Below are positions 1 through 10,290 of a stretch of 64,000 bases of DNA, in pieces. Position 1 is the first letter of the stretch; each line of letters starts with the position of its first letter. The DNA is taken from positions 1-64,000 of the forward strand of contig NZ_MVHU01000021.1 of assembly GCF_002086285.1 (NCBI RefSeq), written 5' to 3'. Below the pieces are notes generated by a model. The model worked only from the letters and a program-made list of their open reading frames with translations, did not search any database and was not told the origin of the DNA. Source of the DNA: Mycolicibacter kumamotonensis (GTDB lineage: Bacteria > Actinomycetota > Actinomycetes > Mycobacteriales > Mycobacteriaceae). The translations under genes and the position numbers were made by a program.

Positions 1-1336
1 CGGCCCCACCCGACCCGTTGAGCGCGGCGGCGTTGCCGCCGAGGCCACCGGCGCCCCCGGTCGCGGCACCGCCGGTGGTCGCCGCCAGCGCGGCGAACCG
101 GGCCCCCGAGTCCGCTGCCGAGTAGTCGTAGCCGTGTCCGCCCACGCCGCCGTTTCCGCCGCCGGTGGCCATCAGCCCGTCGGCTCCGACCGCGCCGGCC
201 CGACCGCTTCCGGCGAGACCGCCGGTCCCCGCCGCGCCCGCGGCACCGCCCGCTCCGGTCGCGCCGGGATCGGCGCCGTTTCCGCCGTTGCCTCCGGCGA
301 TGTGTGCGGCGGTACCGGCGGCACCGTCACCGCCGCTGCCTCCGGCGCCGGAATCCCCACCGGCGCCGCCGTTTCCGCCATCGCCGTTGGTACCGGCCAG
401 CCCGTGTGCGGCCGCACCGCCGTCACCGCCCCGGCCGCCGGCACCGCCGTCACCGCCGGCACCGCCCAGCCCGGCGTGGCCGCCATTGCCGCCGAACACA
501 CCGTCACCGCCGTCCGCGCCGACACCACCGGCGCCACCACGGCCGCCATCACCGCCGTGTCCTCCGGCGCCACCGTTGCCGGCGATCGCGCCCCCGGCCC
601 CGCCGGCACCACCGTTCCCGCCGATGCCACCGGTCTGGCCGGCCTGTCCCGCGGCACCGTCTGCGCCGTCAGTCACGGTGGGTTCGGCATCGGATCCGCG
701 CGCGCCGTCGGCACCGCTGCCGCCGTTACCGCCGGCGCCGCCGTCGCCGTGGTCGCCACCGGCGCCGCCGGCCCCCCCGTCACCCCCGGCCGCACCGTCG
801 CGGAGGGCGTCCATGCCGTTGCCTCCGGCGCCGCCGTTGCCGCTGGTAGCGGTGACGGCGTCCCCGGTCGCCCCGGCCGATCCGGTTGCCCCCCACCAAC
901 CGGCGCTACCGCCACGTCCCCCGGCGCCGGCGACACCGGCATCGCCACCGGCGCCGCCCGCCCATCCGTCGATGTGGCCCTCGACGCCGTCGGCGCCGTC
1001 GCCACCGTTGCCCCCGGCCCCGGCTGCGCCGCCGGAACCGCCCCGGCCGCCGATCCCGAACAGCAGCCCGCCCGCGCCACCGTTGCCGCCGGCCCCGCCG
1101 TCACCGCCGTCGGTACCGTCGCCGCCAGCGGAATCGATCCCCCCAGCGCCGTCCGCACCGGCGATCCCGGCGCCGCCGTCGCCGCCGTCGCCGCCCCGGC
1201 CCAGCAACCAGCCGCCGTCGCCGCCGTCTCCACCGGTCACGCCGTAGCTTCCGGCGCCCCCCGCCCCGCCGTTGCCGAACATCCCCGCGTCGCCGCCGTT
1301 GCCGCCGTCGAATCCGGCACCGCCGTCACCGAGCAG
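1..1336 (-). repeat. PGRS-type Gly-Gly-X coding repeats
   Basis: Low-complexity DNA made of short GGC/GGT/GCC-rich codon blocks coding for GGAGG, GGDGG and GGNGG units with interspersed aromatic residues. It is part of the PGRS protein gene above and explains the spurious long frames on the opposite strand. Such tracts are prone to length change by slippage or recombination. Confidence 0.85.
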
Positions 1337-1693
1337 CCAGCCACCGGCGAACCCGTCGAGGTGATCGGCGCTGCCATCCGCACCGTTGCCGATGGCAAAG
1401 CTGCCGAGCATCAGGTTGACGGCGTCGGCGATGTTCTGGCCGGCGCCGCTGTCGAGCCACTCCGCCACCCCGGCGTGGAGCGGGGTGTAGATCCACTGGT
1501 CGAACAGCAGACTCAGATCGACGGGGTCAAAGGCGGCCGCCGCGGCGGGCTCGGGGGCCAGCACGTCGAGTAGCCAGTCGGTATCGGCGAGGTCCGCCCG
1601 GGCCGGCGGGGCGGCTGCCGGGGCCGCGCCGAATGCCAGCAGGGTGCCGACGGCGGTGACCACAGCCGGGCCGCGGCGGTGCTTGGCGATCAC
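1..1693 (-). CDS. PGRS-repeat protein with N-terminal signal peptide, no PE domain (3' end cut by window)
   Basis: The reading frame is open from a GTG at 1693 to the window edge (about 564 codons, no stop reached). GGGGGAG lies just upstream of the GTG as a ribosome site. Residues 1-33 look like a signal peptide: basic KHRR, then a hydrophobic Ala/Val/Leu stretch, with a likely cut after ARA. Residues 34-100 form a unique segment ending in the IGNGADG motif that usually links PE/PPE modules to PGRS repeats. From about residue 120 it is nearly all GGxGG and GGAGG repeats. I see no PE domain (no Pro-Glu start, no 90-residue helical pair). The role is unknown; inferred to be exported to the cell envelope by the Sec route rather than by type VII secretion. 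Confidence 0.85.
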   Translation of the reverse strand, partial: MIAKHRRGPAVVTAVGTLLAFGAAPAAAPPARADLADTDWLLDVLAPEPAAAAAFDPVDLSLLFDQWIYTPLHAGVAEWLDSGAGQNIADAVNLMLGSFAIGNGADGSADHLDGFAGGWLLGDGGAGFDGGNGGDAGMFGNGGAGGAGSYGVTGGDGGDGGWLLGRGGDGGDGGAGIAGADGAGGIDSAGGDGTDGGDGGAGGNGGAGGLLFGIGGRGGSGGAAGAGGNGGDGADGVEGHIDGWAGGAGGDAGVAGAGGRGGSAGWWGATGSAGATGDAVTATSGNGGAGGNGMDALRDGAAGGDGGAGGAGGDHGDGGAGGNGGSGADGARGSDAEPTVTDGADGAAGQAGQTGGIGGNGGAGGAGGAIAGNGGAGGHGGDGGRGGAGGVGADGGDGVFGGNGGHAGLGGAGGDGGAGGRGGDGGAAAHGLAGTNGDGGNGGAGGDSGAGGSGGDGAAGTAAHIAGGNGGNGADPGATGAGGAAGAAGTGGLAGSGRAGAVGADGLMATGGGNGGVGGHGYDYSAADSGARFAALAATTGGAATGGAGGLGGNAAALNGSGGA

Positions 1694-1788
1694 GTCTCCC
1701 CCAATCTCCCGCTTTTGGGGACACATCAGCGAACACTCAGTTCACGTTAAGCTAATGCCCTCGAGGGGGGCCGTCAACGAGGCCCAGG

Positions 1789-2181
1789 TCAGGAGGTGAG
1801 GGCCTGGCGGATGTCCACCCCTTTGGCCAGCACCAGCAGCACCAGCGTGCATAGCGCGTCATCGCTCAGACCCGAGCCTGGAAAGTTGTAGCGCAGCAAC
1901 ACATCTGCGGTCTTGGTGACGCCCTTCTCGACCACGGTGACCGTGCCCAGCTGGCTGAGCCGCGCCTGCTCGGCCGCCCGGTCGCGAAGTTTCTTGGTCA
2001 GCGCCAGATCCCAGCCCAGGATCTGGGTCAGCGACACCAGTTCCAGCTCATCGGTGATCGGCACCACCCGTAGGGAGGCCAACGTGTCCTCGTGGTGGAC
2101 GGTCAACGCACCGTCGGGCTCGACGTCGGTGGTCAACACCGTGGCGAGCACCGTGGCGAGCCGGTCGGCCAGCCCCGCCAT
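1789..2181 (-). CDS. Conserved mycobacterial protein next to uppS (Rv2360c-like)
   Basis: A 130-residue protein. I chose the ATG at 2181 because it overlaps the uppS stop as TGATG, indicating translational coupling; a longer frame reaches into uppS but is unlikely to be used. It has no signal peptide, a mixed alpha/beta composition, and a Leu/Val-rich C-terminal half (LSDDALCTLVLLVLAKGVD). Position and size match the protein that follows the prenyl diphosphate synthase gene in M. tuberculosis (Rv2360c). I do not recognise a catalytic motif and cannot assign a function. Confidence 0.8.
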   Translation of the reverse strand: MAGLADRLATVLATVLTTDVEPDGALTVHHEDTLASLRVVPITDELELVSLTQILGWDLALTKKLRDRAAEQARLSQLGTVTVVEKGVTKTADVLLRYNFPGSGLSDDALCTLVLLVLAKGVDIRQALTS

Positions 2182-3068
2182 CACGCCGTCCCGAACCGGC
2201 GCTGACGCGAGGCGTACTGTTCGCACGCCTCCCACAGGTCGCGGCGGTCGTAGTCCGGCCATAGCTTCTCTTGAAAGATGTACTCCGCGTACGCCGCCTG
2301 CCACAGCATGAAATTGCTGGACCGCTGTTCTCCGGAGGTACGGATCAACAGGTCGACGTCGGGCATGTCGGGCCGGTGCAGATGCCGTGCGACGGTGGCC
2401 TCGGTGATCCGGTTGGGGTTCAGCTTGCCCGCCACCGCTTCGGCGGCGATAGCCTGTGCGGCTTCGGCGATTTCGGTGCGCCCCCCGTAGTTGACGCAGT
2501 AGTTGATGGTGATGACGTCATTGCCGACGGTCATCTCCTCGGCGATCTCGAATTCCTTGATGACGCTGCGCCACATCTTCGGCCGCGAACCCACCCAGCG
2601 CATCCGCACCCCCATCGCGTTGAGGTTCTCCCGACGGCGGCGCACCACCTCGCGGTTGAACCCCATCAGGAACCGGACCTCCTCGGCGGAGCGCTTCCAG
2701 TTCTCCGTGGAGAAGGCGTACACGGTCAGCCATTTGATACCGAGTTCGATTGCACCGCAGGTGATGTCGATCAACACTGCCTCGCCCATCTTGTGGCCCT
2801 CGGTGCGGCCCAAACCGCGCTGAGTAGCCCAGCGGCCGTTGCCGTCCATCACCACCGCGACGTGGTTGGGCAGCGCCTCGGCCGGGATCCGCGGGGCCAC
2901 CGCCTTGGAGGTGTGCTGCGGCGGACGGCACGGCCCCCCTCCCGGGGGAACCGGCAGCTGGGGGAAGACCACTGGCCAGGTGGACTTGTCCGGGAAGACC
3001 GGATAGTCGTCGGGCGCCGCGGGCAGTTGCGGGAAGCCGGCCCTCCGAGTGGCGCGATTCAACACCAT
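2181..3068 (-). CDS. uppS: Decaprenyl diphosphate synthase (cis-prenyltransferase)
   Basis: A 295-residue UPP synthase family enzyme. It adds isopentenyl units to a short allylic diphosphate to make the decaprenyl carrier lipid used for peptidoglycan, arabinogalactan and lipoarabinomannan assembly at the membrane. Family signatures are visible: [10 protein letters not shown] (the catalytic Asp that binds diphosphate) near residue 75, FSTENWKR, and the C-terminal [15 protein letters not shown] block with the Arg and Ser that hold isopentenyl diphosphate. It has the Pro-rich N-terminal extension ([11 protein letters not shown]) typical of the mycobacterial enzyme (Rv2361c, about the same length). 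The next gene overlaps its stop codon. Confidence 0.96.
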   Translation of the reverse strand: MVLNRATRRAGFPQLPAAPDDYPVFPDKSTWPVVFPQLPVPPGGGPCRPPQHTSKAVAPRIPAEALPNHVAVVMDGNGRWATQRGLGRTEGHKMGEAVLIDITCGAIELGIKWLTVYAFSTENWKRSAEEVRFLMGFNREVVRRRRENLNAMGVRMRWVGSRPKMWRSVIKEFEIAEEMTVGNDVITINYCVNYGGRTEIAEAAQAIAAEAVAGKLNPNRITEATVARHLHRPDMPDVDLLIRTSGEQRSSNFMLWQAAYAEYIFQEKLWPDYDRRDLWEACEQYASRQRRFGTA

Positions 3069-3159
3069 GAGCCCTATCCTGCCCGACCGGCACCGCGCCG
3101 CCGGCGGCGACTGCGCATTCGCCGTATTCGCCGTATTCGCTTACCCGTTGGCGCGACGA

Positions 3160-4440
<1,281 letters not shown>

Positions 4441-4519
4441 ATTGTTCGGGCCGGTCCGACGGGTGCGACTCACCTCGGAGCCGCGGGCCGGACGCGTCGG
4501 TTGATTGTGTTGTGCGAAG

Positions 4520-5011
4520 TCAGTGGGCGTGCCCGGGCTGACCGGGCTGCCCCGGCTGGCCAGGCTGCCCGGGCGTCCCGCCCGCCCCTGGCGCACCGCC
4601 GGCACCGCCGGCACCACCGGCACCGGGTTGCCCACCGGCACCGCCGGCACCGCCGGCTCCACCGGCACCGCCAGCACCACCGGCACCACCCCTGCCGCCG
4701 TCGCCGCCCTTGCCACCCTGGCCGCCCTTGCCACCTTGACCGCCCTTGCCGCCCTTGCCGCCTTGACCGCCCTTGCCACCGGCGCCGTCAGCACCGTCGG
4801 CCCCGTCGGCTCCGTCGGCGCCCGGGGCATGAGCCGGTAGCGGCGCCATGATCCCGACACCGGGGACAGGTTGGATGTCCGCCCGCGCGACCGGGCCGAC
4901 CGCCGGGACCATTCCCGCGACCAGCAGGGCTCCCGCCGCTGCTCCGAGGCCGACGGCGTATCGCGGCGCAGTGTTGTGCGCCCAGCGCCCCCACCCGGTG
5001 TCGTGAATCAT
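4520..5011 (-). CDS. Secreted collagen-like protein with 33 Gly-X-Y triplets
   Basis: A 163-residue protein. Residues 1-44 are a signal peptide: Arg at 9 and 17, hydrophobic core 19-38, and a VARA-D cut site. After a short Pro-rich linker, residues 64-162 are 33 perfect Gly-X-Y triplets without interruption. They start as GAD repeats, pass through Lys/Gln triplets (GKG, GQG), then GAG, and end in GQP repeats and GHAH. This order gives an acidic, then basic, then neutral Pro-containing block. Strict triplet spacing is the hallmark of a collagen triple helix, although many of the triplets are Gly-rich and low in Pro. The function is unknown; exported to the envelope or medium by inference. It sits between recO and the methyltransferase gene. 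Confidence 0.8.
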   Translation of the reverse strand: MIHDTGWGRWAHNTAPRYAVGLGAAAGALLVAGMVPAVGPVARADIQPVPGVGIMAPLPAHAPGADGADGADGADGAGGKGGQGGKGGKGGQGGKGGQGGKGGDGGRGGAGGAGGAGGAGGAGGAGGQPGAGGAGGAGGAPGAGGTPGQPGQPGQPGQPGHAH

Positions 5012-5130
5012 TCGGCCTGCCTTCCAGATTGAGCCGTGGATCGTGAAGTCGCATCAGCCTACCGCCGACGGACGGGTAGTCCGCGGAAACGGACACATTT
5101 GCCAGTTTGGTGTGGGTTCGGTGTGAGGGC

Positions 5131-5925
5131 TCAGCCGTCGCTGCCGGTGGCCGCCGTTTCGTCATCCACCTCAGCGCCATATCCCGCTGCCCGCTGAACG
5201 CGTTCCACCAGCGGCAATGTTCGCAGCCGGCGTTCGAGGTGCCACTGCAGATGGGCTGCCACCAATCCGCTGGCGTGGCTGCGGTGCGCCGGTGTCGAAA
5301 GCTGTGCGGCCTCCCAGTCCCCGTCGTGCAGCGCCGACATCAGGTCCAGCACACCCAACGGCGGGGTGGTCGCGCCGGCCGGGCGGCAGTGCGCGCAGAC
5401 GCTGCCGCCGGCGGCGATGTGAAACGCCCGATGCGGGCCGGGGGTGGCGCATCGGGCGCACTCGGTCAGCGCCGGCGCCCACCCGGCCACCGACATCGCG
5501 CGCAACAGGTAAGCATCCAAGACCAATTCGCGGGGGCGACTGCCGTCGGCCACCGCCCGCAACGCCCCGACTGTGAGCCGGTGCAACGCCGTCGCCGGGG
5601 CACGCTCGGCGCCGGCGAGACGCTCGGCGGTCTCCAGCATCACGCAGGCACAGGTGTAGCGGCCATAGTCGCTGACGATGTCGGTGGCAAACGCGTCCAC
5701 CGACACCACCTGGGTGACGATGTCGAGGTTGCGGCCGGGATGCAGCTGTACGTCGATGTGGGCGAACGGCTCCAGCCGGGCGCCGAACTTACTGCGGGTA
5801 CGGCGCACTCCCTTGGCCACCGCGCGGACCAGCCCGTGGTCGCGGGTGAGCAAAGTGACGATCCGGTCGGCTTCGCCGAGCTTGTGCTGGCGCAGCACCA
5901 CCGCCCGGTCCCGGTACAGCCGCAT
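5131..5925 (-). CDS. recO: DNA repair protein RecO
   Basis: A 264-residue RecO. It helps load RecA onto single-stranded DNA covered by SSB in the RecFOR recombination pathway. The N-terminal OB-fold segment begins MRLYRDRAVVLRQHKLGEAD, the typical RecO opening, followed by VTLLTRDHGLVRAVAKGVR. A zinc-binding set of four cysteines is visible as CARC near residue 174 and CAHC near residue 194. It is divergent from the AmiA2-type amidase gene, the same layout as recO-amiA2 in M. tuberculosis (Rv2362c-Rv2363). Confidence 0.95.
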   Translation of the reverse strand: MRLYRDRAVVLRQHKLGEADRIVTLLTRDHGLVRAVAKGVRRTRSKFGARLEPFAHIDVQLHPGRNLDIVTQVVSVDAFATDIVSDYGRYTCACVMLETAERLAGAERAPATALHRLTVGALRAVADGSRPRELVLDAYLLRAMSVAGWAPALTECARCATPGPHRAFHIAAGGSVCAHCRPAGATTPPLGVLDLMSALHDGDWEAAQLSTPAHRSHASGLVAAHLQWHLERRLRTLPLVERVQRAAGYGAEVDDETAATGSDG

Positions 5926-6001
5926 CGCACCAGTTTCGCATCACCGCAAGGACGTTTCGAGGACGGTCACCGGCGTGGCACGCCGGATAGTCTCATCACC
6001 G

Positions 6002-7450
6002 ATGACCCACCCGCCCGCGGCTCCCGGCACCCGCTTCCCCACCCTCACCGAACAGCTCTACCAGCTGGCCAGCGGCGAGGTGACCTCCGTCGACCTGGTC
6101 CGCCGCTGCCTGCACGCCATCGACGCCAGCCAGTCCACGCTCAACGCCTTCCGGGTGGTGTTCACCGACTCGGCGCTGCGCAGTGCCGCCGAAGCCGACC
6201 GCCGCCGCGCGGCCGGTCACCGCGCCCCGCTGCTGGGTGTCCCGATCGCGGTCAAGGACGACACCGATGTCGAGGGCGTGCCGACCTCGTTCGGCACGTC
6301 CGGCTACGTCGAACCCGCCGCCCGCGACGCAGAGGTGGTGCGGCGGCTCAAAGCCGCCGGTGCGGTGATCGTCGGCAAGACCAACACCTGCGAGCTGGGC
6401 CAGTGGCCGTTCACCAGCGGTCCCGGGTTCGGCCACACCCGCAATCCCTGGTCTCGCCGGCACACTCCGGGCGGGTCGTCGGGGGGCAGCGCCGCCGCGG
6501 TCGCTGCGGGCCTGGTCGCCGCGGCGATCGGATCCGACGGCGCCGGCAGCGTGCGCATCCCCGCCGCATGGACGCACCTGGTGGGTATCAAACCGCAGCG
6601 CGGCCGCATCTCCACCTGGCCGTTGCCCGAAGCGTTCAACGGCATCACGGTCAACGGGGTGCTGGCCCGCACGGTGGAGGACGCGGCACTGGTGCTCGAC
6701 GCGGCCTCGGGCAACGCCGAGGGCGATCTGCACAAACCGCCGCCGATCACGGTGTCCGACTATGTGCGGAGCGCGCCCGGGCCCCTGCGGATCGCGATGT
6801 CCACCCGCTTCCCCTACACCGGGTTCGGTGCTCGGCTGCACCCGGAGATCAGAGCCGCGGTGGAGCACGTCGCCGAGCAGCTGCGGTTACTCGGGCACAC
6901 CGTGATCGCGGGCAACCCCGACTACGGGGTTCGGCTGTCGTGGAACTTCCTGTCCCGCTCCACCGCGGGTGTGCTGGCCGCCGCGAACAGCCTGGGCGGC
7001 GGCGTCACGCTCGACCCCCGCACACTGGCCAACATGCGCACCGGGCGGCTGCTGTCCCAGGCAATATTGCGCAAGGCCCGCGCCCACGAGGCGAAAGACC
7101 GGCGCCGGGTGGGGTCGATCTTCCACATCGTCGATGTGGTGTTGGCGCCGACCACCGCCCAGCCCCCGCCGCTGGTGCACGCATTCGACGACCTGAACGC
7201 TCTTGAGACCGACCGCGCCATGATCGCGGCCTGCCCGGTGACTTGGCCGTGGAACCTGCTGGGGTGGCCGTCGATCAACGTGCCGGCCGGGTTCACCTCC
7301 GAAGGACTGCCGATCGGGGTGCAACTGATGGGGCCGGCCAACAGCGACGGTCTGCTGGTGTCGCTGGCCGCGGAGCTGGAAGGGGTCAGCGGCTGGGCGG
7401 CACGGCAACCCACACCGTGGTGGCGCACCGAGGCCCCTACCGGCCGGTAA
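6002..7450 (+). CDS. amiA2: Amidase signature family hydrolase (AmiA2-like)
   Basis: A 482-residue amidase. It hydrolyses amide bonds through a Ser-cisSer-Lys triad; the natural substrate is unknown. The visible triad pieces are IAVKDD (catalytic Lys, about residue 82), GGSSGGSAAAV (the cis-Ser), and the GSDGAGSVRIPA block (the nucleophile Ser), in the right order and spacing. I chose the ATG at 6002 because the protein then starts MTHPPAAP and matches the usual family length; the frame stays open further upstream but runs into recO. Synteny with recO supports the AmiA2 name. Confidence 0.92.
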   Translation: MTHPPAAPGTRFPTLTEQLYQLASGEVTSVDLVRRCLHAIDASQSTLNAFRVVFTDSALRSAAEADRRRAAGHRAPLLGVPIAVKDDTDVEGVPTSFGTSGYVEPAARDAEVVRRLKAAGAVIVGKTNTCELGQWPFTSGPGFGHTRNPWSRRHTPGGSSGGSAAAVAAGLVAAAIGSDGAGSVRIPAAWTHLVGIKPQRGRISTWPLPEAFNGITVNGVLARTVEDAALVLDAASGNAEGDLHKPPPITVSDYVRSAPGPLRIAMSTRFPYTGFGARLHPEIRAAVEHVAEQLRLLGHTVIAGNPDYGVRLSWNFLSRSTAGVLAAANSLGGGVTLDPRTLANMRTGRLLSQAILRKARAHEAKDRRRVGSIFHIVDVVLAPTTAQPPPLVHAFDDLNALETDRAMIAACPVTWPWNLLGWPSINVPAGFTSEGLPIGVQLMGPANSDGLLVSLAAELEGVSGWAARQPTPWWRTEAPTGR

Positions 7451-7571
7451 CGCACCGAAAAGCCTGTCACCTTTGCCTTCTGCGACGCTTTCGACTCTCC
7501 GCTAAGCTGACACGGTCGTTTTGGACTTCGTAAATCACGTAACAGTCCAACAGGTGAAAGGCGTCTTCGAA

Positions 7572-7910
7572 ATGGCCTCTCTGTCGTTGACCAGGATCAC
7601 TGTCGCAGCCGGCAGTCTGGCTTTGTCGCTGTCCGCCGGAGCCGGATTGGCTTCCGCGAGCCCGGACCTCGGCCCGATCATCAACACCACCTGCAGCTAC
7701 TCGCAGGTGGTGGCCGCCCTCAATGCGGAGAACCCCGCAGCGGCCGCGGAGTTCAACGCGTCCGGCAACGCCAGTGGCATGTTGCAGATGTTTTTGAACT
7801 CGCCTCCTGCCAAGCGGCAGCAGTACGCCACCATGATCCAGAACATGCCCGAGGCACAGCCGTACATCGGCACCATCACCTCGGTCGCCGGTTCCTGCAA
7901 CAACTACTGA
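7572..7910 (+). CDS. Hemophore-like secreted heme-binding protein
   Basis: A 112-residue protein with a signal peptide (core ITVAAGSLALSLSAGAGLA, cut near ASA-SPD). The mature part is about 80 residues and mostly helical. It has two cysteines, in TTCSYSQ near its start and GSCNNY at the end, placed to form one disulfide. The pattern CSYSQVVAALNAENPAAAAEF followed by MLQMFLNSPPAKRQQY is that of the mycobacterial hemophore family (Rv0203-type), which picks up heme outside the cell. Three genes of iron or sulfur interest stand near it, but no iron box is visible upstream. The ATG at 7572 gives a proper signal peptide; an upstream ATG in the same frame adds 17 residues. Confidence 0.8.
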   Translation: MASLSLTRITVAAGSLALSLSAGAGLASASPDLGPIINTTCSYSQVVAALNAENPAAAAEFNASGNASGMLQMFLNSPPAKRQQYATMIQNMPEAQPYIGTITSVAGSCNNY

Positions 7911-7922
7911 CGGATCGTCGCG

Positions 7923-8786
7923 GTGGACCTGCGCGATAAGGTCCTGATCAGCGCCAACGAGCTCACTGAGCTGCTGCGCGCGGGTGATCCGGTGACCGTC
8001 CTCGACGTCCGGTGGAGCCTGGAGGTTCCCGACGGGCATTCTGCCTACCTGCAGGGCCACATCCCGGGCGCGGTGTATGTCTCGCTCGAAGACGAGCTGT
8101 CCGACCACTCCGTCACCGGCCGGGGCCGGCACCCGCTGCCGACCGGCCGCAATCTGGAGGCCGCCGCCCGCCGCTGGGGGGTGCGGCGCACCAAGCCGGT
8201 GGTGGTCTATGACGACTGGAATCGGGCTGCGTCCGGGCGTTTGTGGTGGCTGCTGACCACCTCCGGCCTGCGGGATGTCCGCATTCTCGACGGCGGCCTG
8301 TCGGCCTGGACGGCGGCCGGTGGGGAGTTGCAGACCGGCGACGTCGATCCTGAACCGGGCAACTTCACCGTGCTGCCCGAAGACCTCTACGACGGTATCC
8401 GGCCCACCTTGACCGCCGACGAGGCCGGCCACGGCGCCCGCTCCGGCGCGGTGGCCCTGCTCGACGCGCGTGCCCCCGAGCGGTTCCGCGCCGACGAGGA
8501 GCCCATCGACGCGGCCGCCGGTCACATCCCCGGCGCCAAGAACCTGCCGTTCACCGCCTTGCTGAGGCCCGACGGGACCTTTCTGCCCGACGACGACCTG
8601 GACCGGCTGCTCTCGGAACGCGGTGTCGGCGCCGACGAGCCGGTGGGCGCGTACTGCGGTTCGGGGATCAGCGCCACGGTGATCGTGGCGGCGCTGGCGG
8701 CCGTCGGCCGCCCGGCCGCACTGTTCCCGGGGTCGTGGTCGGAGTGGAGTTCGGACCCGTCGCGCCCGGTGGCCCACGGCGACTGA
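7923..8786 (+). CDS. Two-domain rhodanese sulfurtransferase (SseA/SseB type)
   Basis: A 287-residue protein starting at a GTG 12 bases after the hemophore-like gene, so probably co-transcribed with it. It has two rhodanese domains: residues 8-135 are inactive (no Cys in the loop), and residues 160-285 carry the active-site loop CGSGIS with the persulfide-forming Cys. Family enzymes move sulfur from thiosulfate or 3-mercaptopyruvate to an acceptor such as cyanide or a thiol. The conserved pieces GHIPGA and the paired VLDVR / LLDAR strands are present. Loop sequence and length fit M. tuberculosis SseB-type proteins, but I cannot tell which paralogue it is. Confidence 0.9.
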   Translation: MDLRDKVLISANELTELLRAGDPVTVLDVRWSLEVPDGHSAYLQGHIPGAVYVSLEDELSDHSVTGRGRHPLPTGRNLEAAARRWGVRRTKPVVVYDDWNRAASGRLWWLLTTSGLRDVRILDGGLSAWTAAGGELQTGDVDPEPGNFTVLPEDLYDGIRPTLTADEAGHGARSGAVALLDARAPERFRADEEPIDAAAGHIPGAKNLPFTALLRPDGTFLPDDDLDRLLSERGVGADEPVGAYCGSGISATVIVAALAAVGRPAALFPGSWSEWSSDPSRPVAHGD

Positions 8787-8794
8787 GGACCGAA

Positions 8795-10252
8795 TCAGCT
8801 CAGGTGGAAATCCGCCGGGTCCGGACTGCCCAGCATGGCGTCCATCGTCGCCCGGTCGAACGGCCACAGATCAACCGCGCCGCCCTCGGTCAGATACCAC
8901 GAGTTACAGCCGGTGTTCCAGACCGTCGGGCCCATCGCGGTGGCCACGTCGTCGTTGAACCGGGTGGTCGCCTGTTCGGTGACTTCCACGGTGGTCAGCT
9001 CGTTGTTCCGGAACTTCTCCAGCCACTGCGCGATGTAACGCGCGGTCACCTCCGAGGTGTACTGCAAGGAGATCGACCCGGTGGGCGAATTCGGTCCCAG
9101 CACGGTGAACAGGTTGGGGAATCCGGGGATCGCGGTCATCCGGTAGGCGCGCGGCCCCTTGGCCCAGGCGTCGTCGATGCTGATCCGGTCCCGGCCGATC
9201 ACCCGCATGGGCCGCATGTAGTTGTGGGCGTGGAAACCGGTCGCCAGCACGATGACATCGGTGTCGCGGTGGGTGCCGTCGGCGGTCCGGATGCCGCGCG
9301 CGGTGACTTCGGCGATCCCGTCGGTTATCAGCTCGGCGTTGCCGGCGCGGATCGCCCGGTAGTAGCTTCCCGACACCACCTGACGCTTACACAGCGGCTG
9401 GTAGCCGGGTTGAAGTTTGGCCCGTAATGCCTTGTCCCGCACTTGGATCCGCAGGCAGGCTCGAGCATAGCCCTGCACCGCCCGGCGCCGCCACGATTCG
9501 CGGGTGGTGACGTCGGTCAGCAGGGCCGAGCCGCCGAGCGCCATCAACCGGTATAGCGCCCGGTGCAGCTTGGGGAACCGCGTCAACACCGCCGCCGCGC
9601 CCGGGAGCTGCCGCAGCGACATGGGCGCCCACAGGATCCACTGCGCCGACCGCACGTAGTGCCCGATCGACGCGGCACGCGGTTGCAGCGCGGACACCAC
9701 CTGCACGCCGGTGGACCCGGTGCCGATCACCGCGATCCGCTTTCCGTCGGTGTCGAGCTCGTCGTCCCACCGGGCGGTGTGCACCACCGGACCGGTGAAG
9801 TCCGCCAGCCCGGGAATGTCGGGGATGAACGGGTGGTGCAGCACGCCGGTCGCGCAGACCACGAAATCGGCGACCAACCGCTGGCCGGCCGCGGTGGTGA
9901 GGGTCCAATGCCGGTGCTCGTCCCACTCCGCGGCGATCACCTCGGTGTCGAGCCGGATCAGCGGCGCCAGCCCGAGCCGGTCGACGACGTCGCGGTGGTA
10001 GCGCTGGATCATCGCCCCGGTCGCCCAGGTGTCTCGCCAGTCGGGCTTCGGTGCGAACCCGAACTGGTAGATCTGCGACGGCACATCGCAGCGCAGCCCC
10101 GGGTAGTGATTCCAGTACCAGACGCCGCCGACGTCGGAGCCCTTCTCCAGCACGGTGACGTCGGTGAAACCGCGCTCACGCAGGACGTGGGCGGTGGTGA
10201 TACCGGCGACGCCCGCGCCGATCACGATCACACGCGGTTCGCGTGCGGTCAT
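8795..10252 (-). CDS. FAD/NADPH-dependent monooxygenase of Baeyer-Villiger type
   Basis: A 485-residue flavoprotein. GAGVAGITTAHV near residue 12 is the FAD-binding Rossmann motif, VVGG-type flavin contacts follow (EKGSDVGGVWYW), and GTGSTGVQV near residue 180 binds NADPH. FTGPVVHTARWD fits the Baeyer-Villiger fingerprint FxGxxxHxxxW(D/P). The family inserts oxygen next to a ketone or oxidises sulfides and lipids; the substrate is unknown. I chose the ATG at 10252 because the Rossmann motif then falls at the usual place. It is convergent with the rhodanese gene, 8 bases apart, and downstream of the lipoprotein gene on the same strand. Confidence 0.88.
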   Translation of the reverse strand: MTAREPRVIVIGAGVAGITTAHVLRERGFTDVTVLEKGSDVGGVWYWNHYPGLRCDVPSQIYQFGFAPKPDWRDTWATGAMIQRYHRDVVDRLGLAPLIRLDTEVIAAEWDEHRHWTLTTAAGQRLVADFVVCATGVLHHPFIPDIPGLADFTGPVVHTARWDDELDTDGKRIAVIGTGSTGVQVVSALQPRAASIGHYVRSAQWILWAPMSLRQLPGAAAVLTRFPKLHRALYRLMALGGSALLTDVTTRESWRRRAVQGYARACLRIQVRDKALRAKLQPGYQPLCKRQVVSGSYYRAIRAGNAELITDGIAEVTARGIRTADGTHRDTDVIVLATGFHAHNYMRPMRVIGRDRISIDDAWAKGPRAYRMTAIPGFPNLFTVLGPNSPTGSISLQYTSEVTARYIAQWLEKFRNNELTTVEVTEQATTRFNDDVATAMGPTVWNTGCNSWYLTEGGAVDLWPFDRATMDAMLGSPDPADFHLS

Positions 10253-10290
10253 GATGCCCGCAGACCTCGCGCCGGCGCCGTGGGCATCGG

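Noticed and set aside
1..1336. Short regular repeats that might suggest a CRISPR array
   Set aside because: There are no constant repeats with unique spacers; the pattern is codon-phase Gly-Gly-X coding.
134..1573. Long open frames on the plus strand rich in Ala/Thr/Pro
   Set aside because: They are the complement of the PGRS gene; GGC/GCC codons leave every frame open. No signal, fold or ribosome site supports them.
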